Assembly (NCBI GenBank): GCA_020622165.1
Contig: JACNMN010000007.1
Location: 62,001-126,000, forward strand
Length of the DNA stretch: 64,000 nt
Source of the DNA: Boseongicola sp. H5
Lineage (GTDB): Bacteria; Pseudomonadota; Alphaproteobacteria; Rhodobacterales; Rhodobacteraceae
Reading direction: 5' to 3'
Under the pieces are notes generated by a model. The model had not been told where the DNA came from and did no database searches. It saw only the letters and a program-made list of their open reading frames with translations. Positions 50,981 through 59,900 of this stretch are shown piece by piece. The stretch's first letter is position 1; each line of letters starts with the position of its first letter. The position numbers and the translations under genes are program-made.

Positions 50981-51835
50981 ATGAAGAACCAGCGACCAGC
51001 CGCTCTGGTGGACAGACCTGCCCTTGCCCGGCACCGTGCCCGCGCACGGCTGGATCAGGCCGGCTTCCTGCATGACGAAGCCCGGTTCGAGCTTCAGGAA
51101 AGACTCATCGACGTTAACAGATCGTTTACAAGGCCCGCGATCGTGACGCCTTTCCCGGCGGAATGGGACGGTTTCCTGCCCGGCGCCGTGGTCGTGCCGG
51201 ATGCGGAGGTGATCGATCTGGCGCCGGGCGCCCACGATCTGGTGATCCACGCGATGGGCCTGCACTGGGCCGACGATCCGGTGGGCCAGATTGTGCAATG
51301 CCGCCGGGCGCTGGCCCCCGACGGGCTGTTTCTGGCGGTGTGTTTCGCGGGCGAAACGCTGGGCGAGCTGCGCGCCGCCCTTGGCCAGGCCGAGATCGAG
51401 ACGCTGGGCGGCCTGTCCCCCCGCATCGCCCCGATGGGAGAGTTGCGCGATCTGGGCGGGCTGTTGCAGCGCGCGGGCTTTGCCCTGCCGGTTGCCGACA
51501 GCACGCGCCGGGAGGTGCATTATGCGACGCTGCCCGATCTGATGGCCGATCTGCGCGCCATGGGCGAAACAAACGCGCTGGCCAGCCGTCACCGGGCCCC
51601 CACGCCCCGGCGCCTGTTCCGGCGCGCGGCGGAGATTTACGCGGCAGGTTTCCCGGCCGAGGGGGCGCGCATCCGCGCGACCTTCGAGCTGGCTTTCCTG
51701 ACCGGCTGGACCCCCCATGAGAGCCAGCAGAAACCCCTGCGTCCCGGCAGCGCCAACACGCGGCTGGCTGACGCATTGCAAACAACCGAGTTTGACGACA
51801 CAGCAACACCGGTTCTAGACCGGGAGCCTGACTGA
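50981..51835 (+). CDS. NDUFAF5-like methyltransferase homologue with degenerate SAM loop
   Basis: A 284-residue protein colinear with mitochondrial NDUFAF5-type class I methyltransferase homologues. DEARFELQERLIDVNRSF, VIHAMGLHWADDPVGQIVQCRRALAPDGLFLAVCF, GGLSPRIAPMGELRDLGGLLQRAGF, DLRAMGETNAL and TGWTPHESQQKPLRPGSA all align with that family. The glycine-rich SAM loop expected after NRSF is missing; the region reads AIVTPFPAEWDGFLPGAVVV. It may therefore not bind SAM normally. hemH follows, which fits a respiratory or heme-related neighbourhood. Confidence 0.8.
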   Translation: MKNQRPAALVDRPALARHRARARLDQAGFLHDEARFELQERLIDVNRSFTRPAIVTPFPAEWDGFLPGAVVVPDAEVIDLAPGAHDLVIHAMGLHWADDPVGQIVQCRRALAPDGLFLAVCFAGETLGELRAALGQAEIETLGGLSPRIAPMGELRDLGGLLQRAGFALPVADSTRREVHYATLPDLMADLRAMGETNALASRHRAPTPRRLFRRAAEIYAAGFPAEGARIRATFELAFLTGWTPHESQQKPLRPGSANTRLADALQTTEFDDTATPVLDREPD

Positions 51836-51851
51836 GGTGCGAGCCGAAAAG

Positions 51852-52910
51852 ATGAACATGATGCAGCCAAAGCCCGCGTTGAGCCACGCGCCCGCCGACC
51901 ACCCGCAGGTGAAATTCGGCAAGATCGGAATTCTGCTGGCCAATCTGGGCACGCCCGATGATTACAGCTATTGGCCGATGCGCCGGTATCTGAACGAGTT
52001 CCTGTCCGACAAGCGGGTGATCGACTATTCCGCCTGGATCTGGCAGCCGCTCCTGCAGCTGATCATCCTGTCGAAACGACCGTTTTCCTCGGGCAAGGCC
52101 TATGCCTCGATCTGGAACCACGAGGCGGGCGAAAGCCCCCTGATGACGATCACCAAGGACCAGACCGCCAAGATGAAGGCGGTGATGGCCGAACGACATG
52201 GCGATAGGGTCGTGGTGGATTTCTGCATGCGCTACGGCAACCCCTCGACCAAATCCAGGGTGGATGAGCTGGTCGCGCAGGGCTGCACCAAGATTCTGTT
52301 CTTCCCGCTTTACCCGCAATATGCGGGCGCCACTTCGGCCACCGCCTGCGATCAGTTCTTCCGGTCGGTCATGTCGATCAAATGGCAGCCGATCGTGCGC
52401 ACGGTCGAGCCCTATTTCGAGCATCCGCTATACATCGAGGCGCTGGCGCAGTCGATCGAGCGGGCCTATGGCGCGCTGGAGAACCGGCCGGATATTCTGG
52501 TCTGTTCCTACCACGGCGTGCCGAAGCGCTATCTGATGGAGGGCGATCCCTATCACTGCCAGTGCCAGAAGACGACGCGCCTGCTGAAGGAACGTCTGGG
52601 CTGGGCCGATACGGATATCGTGACCACATTCCAGAGCCGGTTCGGCCCCGAGGAATGGCTGAAACCCTACACGGTGGAGGAGGTCGCGCGGCTTGCGGAG
52701 ACCGGCAAGAAGAAGATCGCCGTCTGTGCGCCCGCGTTTTCAGCCGACTGCATCGAAACGCTGGAAGAGATCAACGAAGAGATCAAGGAGAGCTTCGAAG
52801 AGGCCGGCGGCGAGGAGTTCACCTATATCCCGTGCCTCAACGATGACGACGCCCATATCGCGGCACTGGCCGCCGTGGTGGATGACAATCTGAAAGGCTG
52901 GGTGGGTTAG
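51852..52910 (+). CDS. hemH: ferrochelatase
   Basis: Inserts ferrous iron into protoporphyrin IX, the last step of heme synthesis. The 352-residue protein has the N-terminal IGILLANLGTPDDYSYWPMRRYLNEFLSDKRVI, RYGNPST, LFFPLYPQYAGATSAT, the catalytic-His region LVCSYHGVPKRYLMEGDPY, and VCAPAFSADCIETLEEI (second active-site segment). I start at ATG 51852; a GTG five codons earlier is in frame. Its stop overlaps the stop of a small convergent gene. Confidence 0.97.
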   Translation: MNMMQPKPALSHAPADHPQVKFGKIGILLANLGTPDDYSYWPMRRYLNEFLSDKRVIDYSAWIWQPLLQLIILSKRPFSSGKAYASIWNHEAGESPLMTITKDQTAKMKAVMAERHGDRVVVDFCMRYGNPSTKSRVDELVAQGCTKILFFPLYPQYAGATSATACDQFFRSVMSIKWQPIVRTVEPYFEHPLYIEALAQSIERAYGALENRPDILVCSYHGVPKRYLMEGDPYHCQCQKTTRLLKERLGWADTDIVTTFQSRFGPEEWLKPYTVEEVARLAETGKKKIAVCAPAFSADCIETLEEINEEIKESFEEAGGEEFTYIPCLNDDDAHIAALAAVVDDNLKGWVG

Positions 52911-53035
52911 GCGCTTACCGGGCGTCCGGTGAAGATCCGGTCGCCGACGCGCACCATGATCTTGCCATCGGTCAGCGCCCGCACAAAAATGCCCTGAACG
53001 GACACGCAAGTTCCCAATGTGATCGTCTTGAGCAC
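52907..53035 (-). CDS. 42-residue conserved-looking small protein
   Basis: A GTG-start frame encoding MLKTITLGTCVSVQGIFV... and ending TGRPVSA, with GGGGGAT about 8 bases upstream. The mature-looking beta-strand pattern (DGKIMVRVGDRIFTGRP) and codon use match real genes. Similar small proteins occur near hemH in relatives, from memory. No domain or function recognised. Its stop overlaps the hemH stop, so it is tail-to-tail with that gene. The region upstream is AT-rich and could hold its promoter. Confidence 0.65.
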   Translation of the reverse strand: MLKTITLGTCVSVQGIFVRALTDGKIMVRVGDRIFTGRPVSA

Positions 53036-53100
53036 AGTCGTAATCCCCCGATTGGCTGTGATTATCCGATAATATTCCAGTTTTATGAAAAAGCAGCCCC

Positions 53101-53121
53101 AAAAACCGGCGTATAGGCCGG
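53101..53121 (-). terminator. intrinsic terminator of the argJ-mutT run
   Basis: Read on the minus strand, CCGGC, a 6-base loop and GCCGG are followed by TTTTT. It lies about 50 bases downstream of the mutT stop. Between them a second perfect hairpin (CCGGAT-CAA-ATCCGG at 53146-53160) lacks a T-run. Confidence 0.55.
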
Positions 53122-53170
53122 AAAATCGCGGAAATATCAGGCGGTCCGGATCAAATCCGGCGCGGCCGGG

Positions 53171-53569
53171 TCAAAGCCAGTCGCGCAGGATGGGGATCAG
53201 GGGGATATCGGCCGCCGGCATCGGGTAGTCGCGCAGGGCCTTTGGCGCGACCCATTTCAGCACCTGTTTTTCGTGCGGGGCGGGTATGCCCTGCCATTTC
53301 CGGCAGACGAAAAGCGGCATCAGCAGGTGAAACTCCGCGTAGCTGTGGCTGGCGAAGGTGAGCGGGGCGAGGCACGAAGCCCAGGTGTCGATCCCCAGTT
53401 CTTCGTGCAGCTCGCGGATCAACGCGGCCTCGGGCGTTTCGCCCGGTTCGACCTTGCCGCCCGGAAACTCCCACAGACCGGCCATGGATTTGCCCTCGGG
53501 GCGTTGGGCCAGAAGCACGCGGCCATCCGGGTCGATCAGCGCGACCGCCGAGACGAGAACCGTTTTCAT
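53171..53569 (-). CDS. mutT: 8-oxo-dGTP diphosphatase, MutT-type Nudix hydrolase
   Basis: A 132-residue Nudix enzyme that clears oxidised guanine nucleotides from the pool. The Nudix box spans residues 37-59 (GGKVEPGETPEAA then LIRELHEELGI). VLVSAVALIDPDGRVLLAQRPEGKSMAGLWEFPG and the C-terminal EKQVLKWVAP..L..YPMPAAD are typical MutT features. Start MKTVLVSAVA; the frame continues upstream without similarity. It lies 34 bases after argJ on the same strand. Confidence 0.93.
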   Translation of the reverse strand: MKTVLVSAVALIDPDGRVLLAQRPEGKSMAGLWEFPGGKVEPGETPEAALIRELHEELGIDTWASCLAPLTFASHSYAEFHLLMPLFVCRKWQGIPAPHEKQVLKWVAPKALRDYPMPAADIPLIPILRDWL

Positions 53570-53603
53570 CCGCGGCCCCGACGATCGCCCCGACAATCGG
53601 CGG

Positions 53604-54872
53604 TCACGACCGGTAATCCGCGTTGATGGTGATGTAGCCATGGGTCAGATCGCAGGTCCAGATCGTCGCGGACCCGTCGCCAAGGCCCAGATCGACCGCG
53701 ATCAGCAAGGTGTCGGAGGTCATGTAGGCCGCGCCCGCCTCCTCCCGGTAGCCGGGCGCGACCCAGCCGTCTTCGGCCACGAGGATGTCCCCGAACCGGA
53801 TGCTGAGACGGTCGCGGTCCGCCTTTGCGCCGGATTTGCCGACGGCCATGACGATGCGGCCCCAGTTCGGATCCTCCCCGGCGATGGCGGTTTTCACCAG
53901 CGGTGAATTGGCGATGGCGCGGGCAACCCTGTCGGCATCGGCATCGCTGGCCGCGCCGGTCACCCGCACCTCGACCAGCTTCGTCGCGCCTTCGCCGTCG
54001 CGGACGATCTGCAGCGCAAGGTCTTTCATCACCGCTTCTAGGGCCGCGGCGAACTCCCGCGCTTCGGCGCTGTCGACATCGGTGATCCGCCCGTGGCCCG
54101 CCTTGCCGGTGGCCACCACCATCACCGTGTCGGAGGTGGAGGTATCGCTGTCGACGGTGATCGCGTTGAAGGTGCGTGTGGTCTGCGCGCGCAGCATGTC
54201 CTGCAGCACGGGCCGGTCAATCGCGGCATCGGTGAAGACATAGGCCAGCATCGTCGCCATGTCCGGCGCGATCATGCCGGAGCCTTTGGCGAAGCCCGCG
54301 AGAGAAACCGGCGTGCCGCCGATCCGCATCGTGGCCGTGGCACCCTTGGCGAAGGTATCCGTGGTCATGATGGCACGCGCGGCGGCGGCCCCGCCTGCGG
54401 GCGACAGGCCGGCCTTGAGCGCAGCGATGGCGCCGGTGATCTTTTCCGCAGGCAGCGGCTCTCCGATCACGCCGGTGGAGGCGGTGAAGACATGCGCCTC
54501 CGGCAGGTCCATGGCGCGGGCGACCTGCGCACAGACGGCGCGCACCGTCTCCGCGCCCGCGGCCCCCGTGAAGGCGTTGGAATTGCCGGAATTGACCAGA
54601 ATCGCGAACCCGGCCTCCTGCGCCCCGAGCGCCGCCAGCTTGGCCTCGCAATCCAGCACCGGCGCGGAGCGCGTGGCGGAGCGGGTGAACACCCCGGCGA
54701 GCGACGCGCCGGGCGCGATTTCGGCCAGCATCACGTCTTCGCGGTTCTTGTACTTGATGCCGGCCGCCGCCGCGGCAAAGCGCACCCCGTCGATCACCGG
54801 CAGGTCCGGAAACCCGCCCGGCGGCGCCAGCGGCGAAACCGCCGGCTTGGCTTTCGTGGCACTGTCGCTCAT
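53604..54872 (-). CDS. argJ: bifunctional ornithine acetyltransferase / N-acetylglutamate synthase
   Basis: Recycles the acetyl group in arginine synthesis by moving it from N-acetylornithine to glutamate; bifunctional members also use acetyl-CoA. The 422-residue precursor has the self-cleavage site KGSGMIAPDMATML (residues 196-209), so the new N-terminal nucleophile is Thr207. TASTGVIGEPLP (about 130-141), NSGNSNAFTG and TVDSDTSTSDTVM also match. It sits between the parvulin gene and mutT, a standard Rhodobacterales order. Confidence 0.97.
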   Translation of the reverse strand: MSDSATKAKPAVSPLAPPGGFPDLPVIDGVRFAAAAAGIKYKNREDVMLAEIAPGASLAGVFTRSATRSAPVLDCEAKLAALGAQEAGFAILVNSGNSNAFTGAAGAETVRAVCAQVARAMDLPEAHVFTASTGVIGEPLPAEKITGAIAALKAGLSPAGGAAAARAIMTTDTFAKGATATMRIGGTPVSLAGFAKGSGMIAPDMATMLAYVFTDAAIDRPVLQDMLRAQTTRTFNAITVDSDTSTSDTVMVVATGKAGHGRITDVDSAEAREFAAALEAVMKDLALQIVRDGEGATKLVEVRVTGAASDADADRVARAIANSPLVKTAIAGEDPNWGRIVMAVGKSGAKADRDRLSIRFGDILVAEDGWVAPGYREEAGAAYMTSDTLLIAVDLGLGDGSATIWTCDLTHGYITINADYRS

Positions 54873-54882
54873 TGGTGTGCGC

Positions 54883-55716
54883 TCAGTTTTCCAGAAGATC
54901 CATATCGCGGATCAGGCTGATATCGAAGCCTTCCAGATCCGGGCGCTCCACATCGGCTTCGGCGGTCAGCTCTTCCATGCGGGCATCGACGCGGGCGCGG
55001 CGCAGCCCCTGAACCAGTTCCTCGCGCACATCCTCCAGCGCGGGCGCGTCCTGCAGCCGGCTTTCATTGAGGCGGATCACATGCCAGCCGAACTGGGTCT
55101 CGACAGGCGCCGAGATCTCGTCCGCCTCAAGAGCGAAGACCGCCTCCTCGAAGCTGGGGACCATCATGCCGGCGGTGAACCAGCCAAGCTGCCCGCCATT
55201 CGGGCCCGAGGGACCGGTGGAGTGCTGCTGCGCCAGTTCGGCGAAATCGGCACCGCCCTCCAGTTCCGCGATCAGCGCCAGCGCTTCTTCTTCGGTTTCG
55301 ACCAGAATGTGGGAGGCGTTGTACTCCCGCGCCGGCTCGGTCGCGCCATAGATGCTTTCGTATTCGGCCTCGATCTCCTCCTCGGGGATATCGGCCATCG
55401 CGATCTCGTCCATCAGCGCGGCGGCGAGGAACGCGCGCTGTTCATTTTCGAGACCGAGTTCCATCCGGGAGGTCATCATGCCCCGCGCCTGCCCGGCCAT
55501 GACCTCCTGCTGAATCAGCTGCTCCAGCATCCCCTCGAACAGCACCTGATCGGGCAACTGGCGATACTGGTCGGGCAGAAGCGATTGCATTGCGATCAGG
55601 TGGCCAAGCGTGATGTCGGTGCCGTTCACGGTGGCCAGAACGGTGGTTGCGTCCTGGGCCTGAAGGGGAGCGGCAAGAAGCGCGGACAGAGCCACACCGG
55701 CAAGAAGTCGTTTCAT
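54883..55716 (-). CDS. parvulin-type peptidylprolyl isomerase, periplasmic
   Basis: A 277-residue exported foldase (PrsA/SurA-like). Signal peptide MKRLLAGVALSALLAAPLQA is followed by an N-terminal SurA_N-like helical part (GHLIAMQSLLPDQYRQLPDQVLFEGMLEQLIQQEVM). The parvulin domain follows: YNASHILVETEEEALALIAELEGGADFAELAQQHSTGPSG, GGQLGWFTAGMMVPSFEEAVF, and VETQFGWHVIRLNES. It helps outer-membrane or secreted proteins fold. GGA lies 10 bases before the ATG. It diverges from secA across about 225 bases, which links translocation and folding. Confidence 0.93.
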   Translation of the reverse strand: MKRLLAGVALSALLAAPLQAQDATTVLATVNGTDITLGHLIAMQSLLPDQYRQLPDQVLFEGMLEQLIQQEVMAGQARGMMTSRMELGLENEQRAFLAAALMDEIAMADIPEEEIEAEYESIYGATEPAREYNASHILVETEEEALALIAELEGGADFAELAQQHSTGPSGPNGGQLGWFTAGMMVPSFEEAVFALEADEISAPVETQFGWHVIRLNESRLQDAPALEDVREELVQGLRRARVDARMEELTAEADVERPDLEGFDISLIRDMDLLEN

Positions 55717-55942
55717 TTTCGAAAGTCCTTTGTTTTCGTCGGGCCCTTGATCCATTGGCCGCGTTGACACATATCCGGCGGCCCCTTATGTCCCTGACGG
55801 GTTTCGCACCGGGGCCGTGCCGATCTTGCCGCCGTTGATAGACCGCAGAGTCTGGCCAAACAAGCCGCGTGCCGCACACGAATTGATGATCCGGGGGAAT
55901 GCCGCCAATGGCGCCGCCCGCAACAAAAAGGCGTTTGAGAAC

Positions 55943-58657
55943 ATGCTGGGGCTTGGAACCATCGCGAAGAAGGTCTTCGGAACGCCGAATGACCGCAAGG
56001 TGAAATCGGTCAGACCGGTGGTTGACCGGATCAATGCGCTGGAACCGGAGTTCGAAAAGCTGAGCGACACGGAAATCGTCGCCAAGACGGCCGAGTTCCG
56101 CAACCGGGTTCAGAACGGCGAGGCGCTGGACGACCTGCTGCCCGAAGCCTTCGCCAATTGCCGGGAAGCCGCGCGCCGCGCCCTTGGTTTGCGGGCGTTC
56201 GACACGCAATTGATGGGCGGTGTCTTCCTGCATCAGGGCAATATCGCGGAGATGAAAACGGGTGAGGGCAAGACGCTTGTCGCCACCTTCCCAGCCTATC
56301 TGAACGCACTCACCGGCAAGGGCGTGCATATCGTCACCGTCAATGACTACCTCGCCAAGCGGGACGCGGACTGGATGGGCAAGGTCTACACCGCGCTTGG
56401 CCTGTCCACCGGTGTCGTCTATCCGCGCCAGCCCGACACCGAGAAGCGCAGCGCCTATGCCGCCGACATCACCTATGCGACGAATAACGAGCTTGGGTTC
56501 GATTACCTGCGCGACAATATGCGCGCCAGCCTCGCCGACATGGCGCAGCGCGGGCACAATTTCGCGATCGTGGACGAGGTGGATTCGATTCTCATCGACG
56601 AGGCGCGGACGCCGCTGATCATCTCGGGCCCGTCGGAGGACCGTTCGGAGCTGTATGTCACGATCAACGCGCTGATCCCGGGGATCGCCGAGGATCATTA
56701 CACCTTCGACGAAAAGACCCGCGGCGTGACCTTCACCGACGAAGGCAACGATTTTCTGGAGGAGCGGCTGCTGGCCGAAGGGATCCTGCCCGAGGGGCAG
56801 AGCCTCTACGACCCCGAAAGCACGACCATCGTCCACCACGTGACCAACGCCCTGCGCGCGCACAAGGCCTTCCAGAAGGACAAGGACTACATCGTCCGCA
56901 ACGGCGAGGTGGTGCTGGTGGACGAGTTCACCGGGCGGATGATGCCGGGCCGCCGCCTGTCGGACGGGCTGCATCAGGCCATCGAAGCCAAGGAAGGCGT
57001 GGCGATCCAGCCCGAGAACATCACCATGGCCTCGGTCACGTTCCAGAACTATTTCCGTCTTTACGGCAAGCTGTCGGGCATGACCGGCACCGCCGCTACC
57101 GAGGCGGAGGAGTTTTCCTCCATCTACGGGCTGGGTGTGGTCGAAGTGCCCACCAACCGCCCCATCGCCCGCGAAGACGAGGATGATCAAGTCTATCGCA
57201 CGGGCGCCGAGAAATACGCCGCCATCGTCGCGCAGATCCGTGAGGCCCATGAAAAGGGGCAGCCGGTTCTGGTGGGCACGACATCGATCGAGAAATCCGA
57301 GATGCTGTCGGATCTGCTGAAAGAGGCCGGGCTGCCGCATAACGTGCTGAACGCGCGCCAGCACGAGCAGGAGGCGCAGATCGTGGCCGATGCGGGCAAG
57401 CTGGGTGCGATCACCATCGCCACCAACATGGCCGGGCGCGGCACCGACATCAAACTGGGCGGCAATGTTGAGTTCAAGGTGATGGAGGCGCTGGCGGCCG
57501 ATCCCGACGCGCATCCCGACGAGATCCGCGAGCGGATCGAGGCCGAACATGCCGCCGACGAGGAAGCGGTGAAAGCCGCGGGCGGGCTTTATGTGCTGGC
57601 CACGGAACGGCATGAAAGCCGCCGGATCGACAACCAGCTTCGCGGGCGCTCGGGCCGGCAGGGCGATCCGGGGCGCTCCTCCTTCTTCCTGTCGCTGGAA
57701 GACGATCTGATGCGGATCTTCGGCTCCGACCGGCTGGACAAGATGCTCTCCACCCTCGGGATGAAGGAGGGGGAGGCGATCGTGCACCCCTGGGTCAACA
57801 AGAGCCTCGAAAAGGCGCAGGCCAAGGTGGAGGGGCGCAACTTCGACATCCGCAAGCAGTTGCTAAAATTCGACGATGTCATGAATGATCAGCGAAAGGC
57901 GATTTTCGAGCAGCGCATGGAGATCATGGGCGCCGAGGATATCGCCGAGGTCACGCGGGACATGCGCCATCAGGTGATCGACGATCTGGTTCATATCCAT
58001 ATGCCGCCGAAAACCTACGCCGATCAGTGGGATACCGAAGGCCTGCAGAAAGAGGTGCGCGAGAAACTCGGCATCGACGTTCCGGTGGCCGACTGGGCCG
58101 ATGAGGAAGGCGTCGATGACGAGACGATCCGGGAGCGCCTTGAGGTGGCGGCCGATGAATACATGGCCGGAAAGGCCGTGCAGTTCGGCCCCGAACAGAT
58201 GCGCAATATCGAGAAACAGGTGTTGTTGCAGACGATCGACGGCAAATGGCGCGAGCATCTTCTGACGCTTGAGCATCTGCGCTCCGTCGTGGGCTTTCGC
58301 GGCTACGCCCAGCGCGACCCGCTGAATGAATACAAGACCGAAAGCTTCCAGCTTTTCGAAAGCATGCTGGACAGTCTGCGGATGGATGTGACCGAGCGGC
58401 TGTCGAAGATCCAGCCGCTGACCCCGGAGCAGCAGGAACAGCTGATCAAGCAGCTTCAGGCCCAGCAACAGGCGCAGCAGAAGGCCGCAACCGCGGCGAC
58501 CGCAGCCGCCGCCGCGCCGGACGGGGGGGAGACCGCCGCGCTGGTCGACGGGTTCGTGGAGGATGACCCCTCCACCTGGGGCAACCCGGGCCGGAACGAT
58601 GCCTGCCCCTGCGGATCGGGCAAGAAATTCAAGCATTGCCACGGGCGGCTGGCCTGA
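55943..58657 (+). CDS. secA: preprotein translocase ATPase SecA
   Basis: The motor that pushes unfolded proteins through SecYEG. The 904-residue protein starts [22 protein letters not shown]. Walker A is [14 protein letters not shown] near residue 105 and the DEVD box is [16 protein letters not shown] near 208. Other landmarks are [41 protein letters not shown] and [13 protein letters not shown]. The C-terminus carries a zinc-binding SEC-C motif, [13 protein letters not shown], which contacts SecB and ribosomes. In-frame codons 42 residues upstream exist but add a non-homologous segment. AAAAGG precedes the chosen start. Confidence 0.97.
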   Translation: MLGLGTIAKKVFGTPNDRKVKSVRPVVDRINALEPEFEKLSDTEIVAKTAEFRNRVQNGEALDDLLPEAFANCREAARRALGLRAFDTQLMGGVFLHQGNIAEMKTGEGKTLVATFPAYLNALTGKGVHIVTVNDYLAKRDADWMGKVYTALGLSTGVVYPRQPDTEKRSAYAADITYATNNELGFDYLRDNMRASLADMAQRGHNFAIVDEVDSILIDEARTPLIISGPSEDRSELYVTINALIPGIAEDHYTFDEKTRGVTFTDEGNDFLEERLLAEGILPEGQSLYDPESTTIVHHVTNALRAHKAFQKDKDYIVRNGEVVLVDEFTGRMMPGRRLSDGLHQAIEAKEGVAIQPENITMASVTFQNYFRLYGKLSGMTGTAATEAEEFSSIYGLGVVEVPTNRPIAREDEDDQVYRTGAEKYAAIVAQIREAHEKGQPVLVGTTSIEKSEMLSDLLKEAGLPHNVLNARQHEQEAQIVADAGKLGAITIATNMAGRGTDIKLGGNVEFKVMEALAADPDAHPDEIRERIEAEHAADEEAVKAAGGLYVLATERHESRRIDNQLRGRSGRQGDPGRSSFFLSLEDDLMRIFGSDRLDKMLSTLGMKEGEAIVHPWVNKSLEKAQAKVEGRNFDIRKQLLKFDDVMNDQRKAIFEQRMEIMGAEDIAEVTRDMRHQVIDDLVHIHMPPKTYADQWDTEGLQKEVREKLGIDVPVADWADEEGVDDETIRERLEVAADEYMAGKAVQFGPEQMRNIEKQVLLQTIDGKWREHLLTLEHLRSVVGFRGYAQRDPLNEYKTESFQLFESMLDSLRMDVTERLSKIQPLTPEQQEQLIKQLQAQQQAQQKAATAATAAAAAPDGGETAALVDGFVEDDPSTWGNPGRNDACPCGSGKKFKHCHGRLA

Positions 58658-58837
58658 CACGGACGGCCCCGCGCCACGTTTTCGCCGCAATTCCATAAGG
58701 ATTGGGTCGAAACCGGAAACAACCCGCGGCAATCGCGCCACACTGGCCGGATTTTCCACGAAATCCGGCCAATCGCTCCGCAATATCGCCCCAATCCAGG
58801 CCCAGTCTTCGCCGCAACACCCGCGAAGGAGGGCGGT

Positions 58838-59878
58838 ATGCCAAAACGCCAAATCATCCGACTGGTCGCTGTGGGGCTGATGACCGTATCCGGCGGCCTG
58901 TTCGCCGTTCAGGCGGGGCTTTTGCCCGGCATGCAGGCGGACGCCCCGCCAGCCGATCGGACCGCCGCGGCGCGGCCGGTCGCGCCGGAGGCGACGGCGA
59001 CACCCGCCGCATTGCCCGCCCCCGCTGCCCTGACGGCCCCGGAGGCGCCAGGCGCGCTGGCCCTGCCTGCGGCCCCCGAACTTGCCCTGACCCCGCCCGA
59101 TCTGTCGCAGCCCGGTCGTGACCTGTCCGAGCGGATGGCCGAAACGCCCGACAGGGCCATGGCCGCCCCGGCCACCCCAGACACCAGCCAGTTCGGTCTG
59201 CCCTGCGGGCTGAGCGTGAGTGCCGAGGCCGCGCCTGCGGCGATGGTCGCGCTGGATATCATGGCCCCCTGCCGTCCCGGCGCGCGCGTGGTGATCGAGC
59301 ATTCGGGGCTGACCCTGACCGAGGCCACCGATCAGATGGGTCTGCTGACGGTCGATATCCCGGCCTTCGAAACGCCCGCATTCTTCACGATCCGTCTGGC
59401 GGAGGAAGAAGAGAGCGCGCTGGTCACCGTCGGGGATCTGGAAGGCTATGATCGCGTCGCCATCGCCTGGGAAGACACCCGTGATCTGGAACTGCACGCG
59501 CTGGAATTCGGCGCCGATTACGGCGAGCCCGGCCATATCTGGGCGGATAACGCGGGCACTGTCGCCCGGGCGCAGACCGGCGTCGGCGGGTTTGTCACGC
59601 TTCTTGGGAACGATGCGGTGGACGCGCCGATGATGGCGCAGGTCTATACCTTCCCGCGGGATACGCTGACCCGCGAAGGATCGGTGCGGATCTCGATCGA
59701 GGCGCCGATCAACAGCCGCAATTGCGGCCAGGACACGCTCGCCAGAACGGTGCAGACCGATCCCGCCGGGCCCGTCGCGGTGACCGAGCTGACCTTCACA
59801 CTTCCCGCCTGCGACGCGGTTGGCGACTATCTGGTGTTGCAAAATCTGTTGCAGGACCTGAGAGTCGCGTCGAACTGA
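58838..59878 (+). CDS. exported protein with Ala/Pro-rich linker, unknown function
   Basis: A 346-residue protein. The leader MPKRQIIRLVAVGLMTVSGGLFAVQAGLLPG is a signal peptide or anchor. Residues about 30-115 are a low-complexity Ala/Pro/Glu linker that would span the periplasm. A folded domain from about residue 120 carries LPCGLSVSAEAAPAAMVALDIMAPCRPG and later RNCGQDTLARTV and LPACDAVGDYL, with paired cysteines. Relatives next to secA are often labelled translocase without evidence. GAAGGAGGG precedes the ATG. It may belong to the secA transcript. Confidence 0.75.
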   Translation: MPKRQIIRLVAVGLMTVSGGLFAVQAGLLPGMQADAPPADRTAAARPVAPEATATPAALPAPAALTAPEAPGALALPAAPELALTPPDLSQPGRDLSERMAETPDRAMAAPATPDTSQFGLPCGLSVSAEAAPAAMVALDIMAPCRPGARVVIEHSGLTLTEATDQMGLLTVDIPAFETPAFFTIRLAEEEESALVTVGDLEGYDRVAIAWEDTRDLELHALEFGADYGEPGHIWADNAGTVARAQTGVGGFVTLLGNDAVDAPMMAQVYTFPRDTLTREGSVRISIEAPINSRNCGQDTLARTVQTDPAGPVAVTELTFTLPACDAVGDYLVLQNLLQDLRVASN

Positions 59879-59900
59879 TCCAACCCGGTACAGGGCACAG

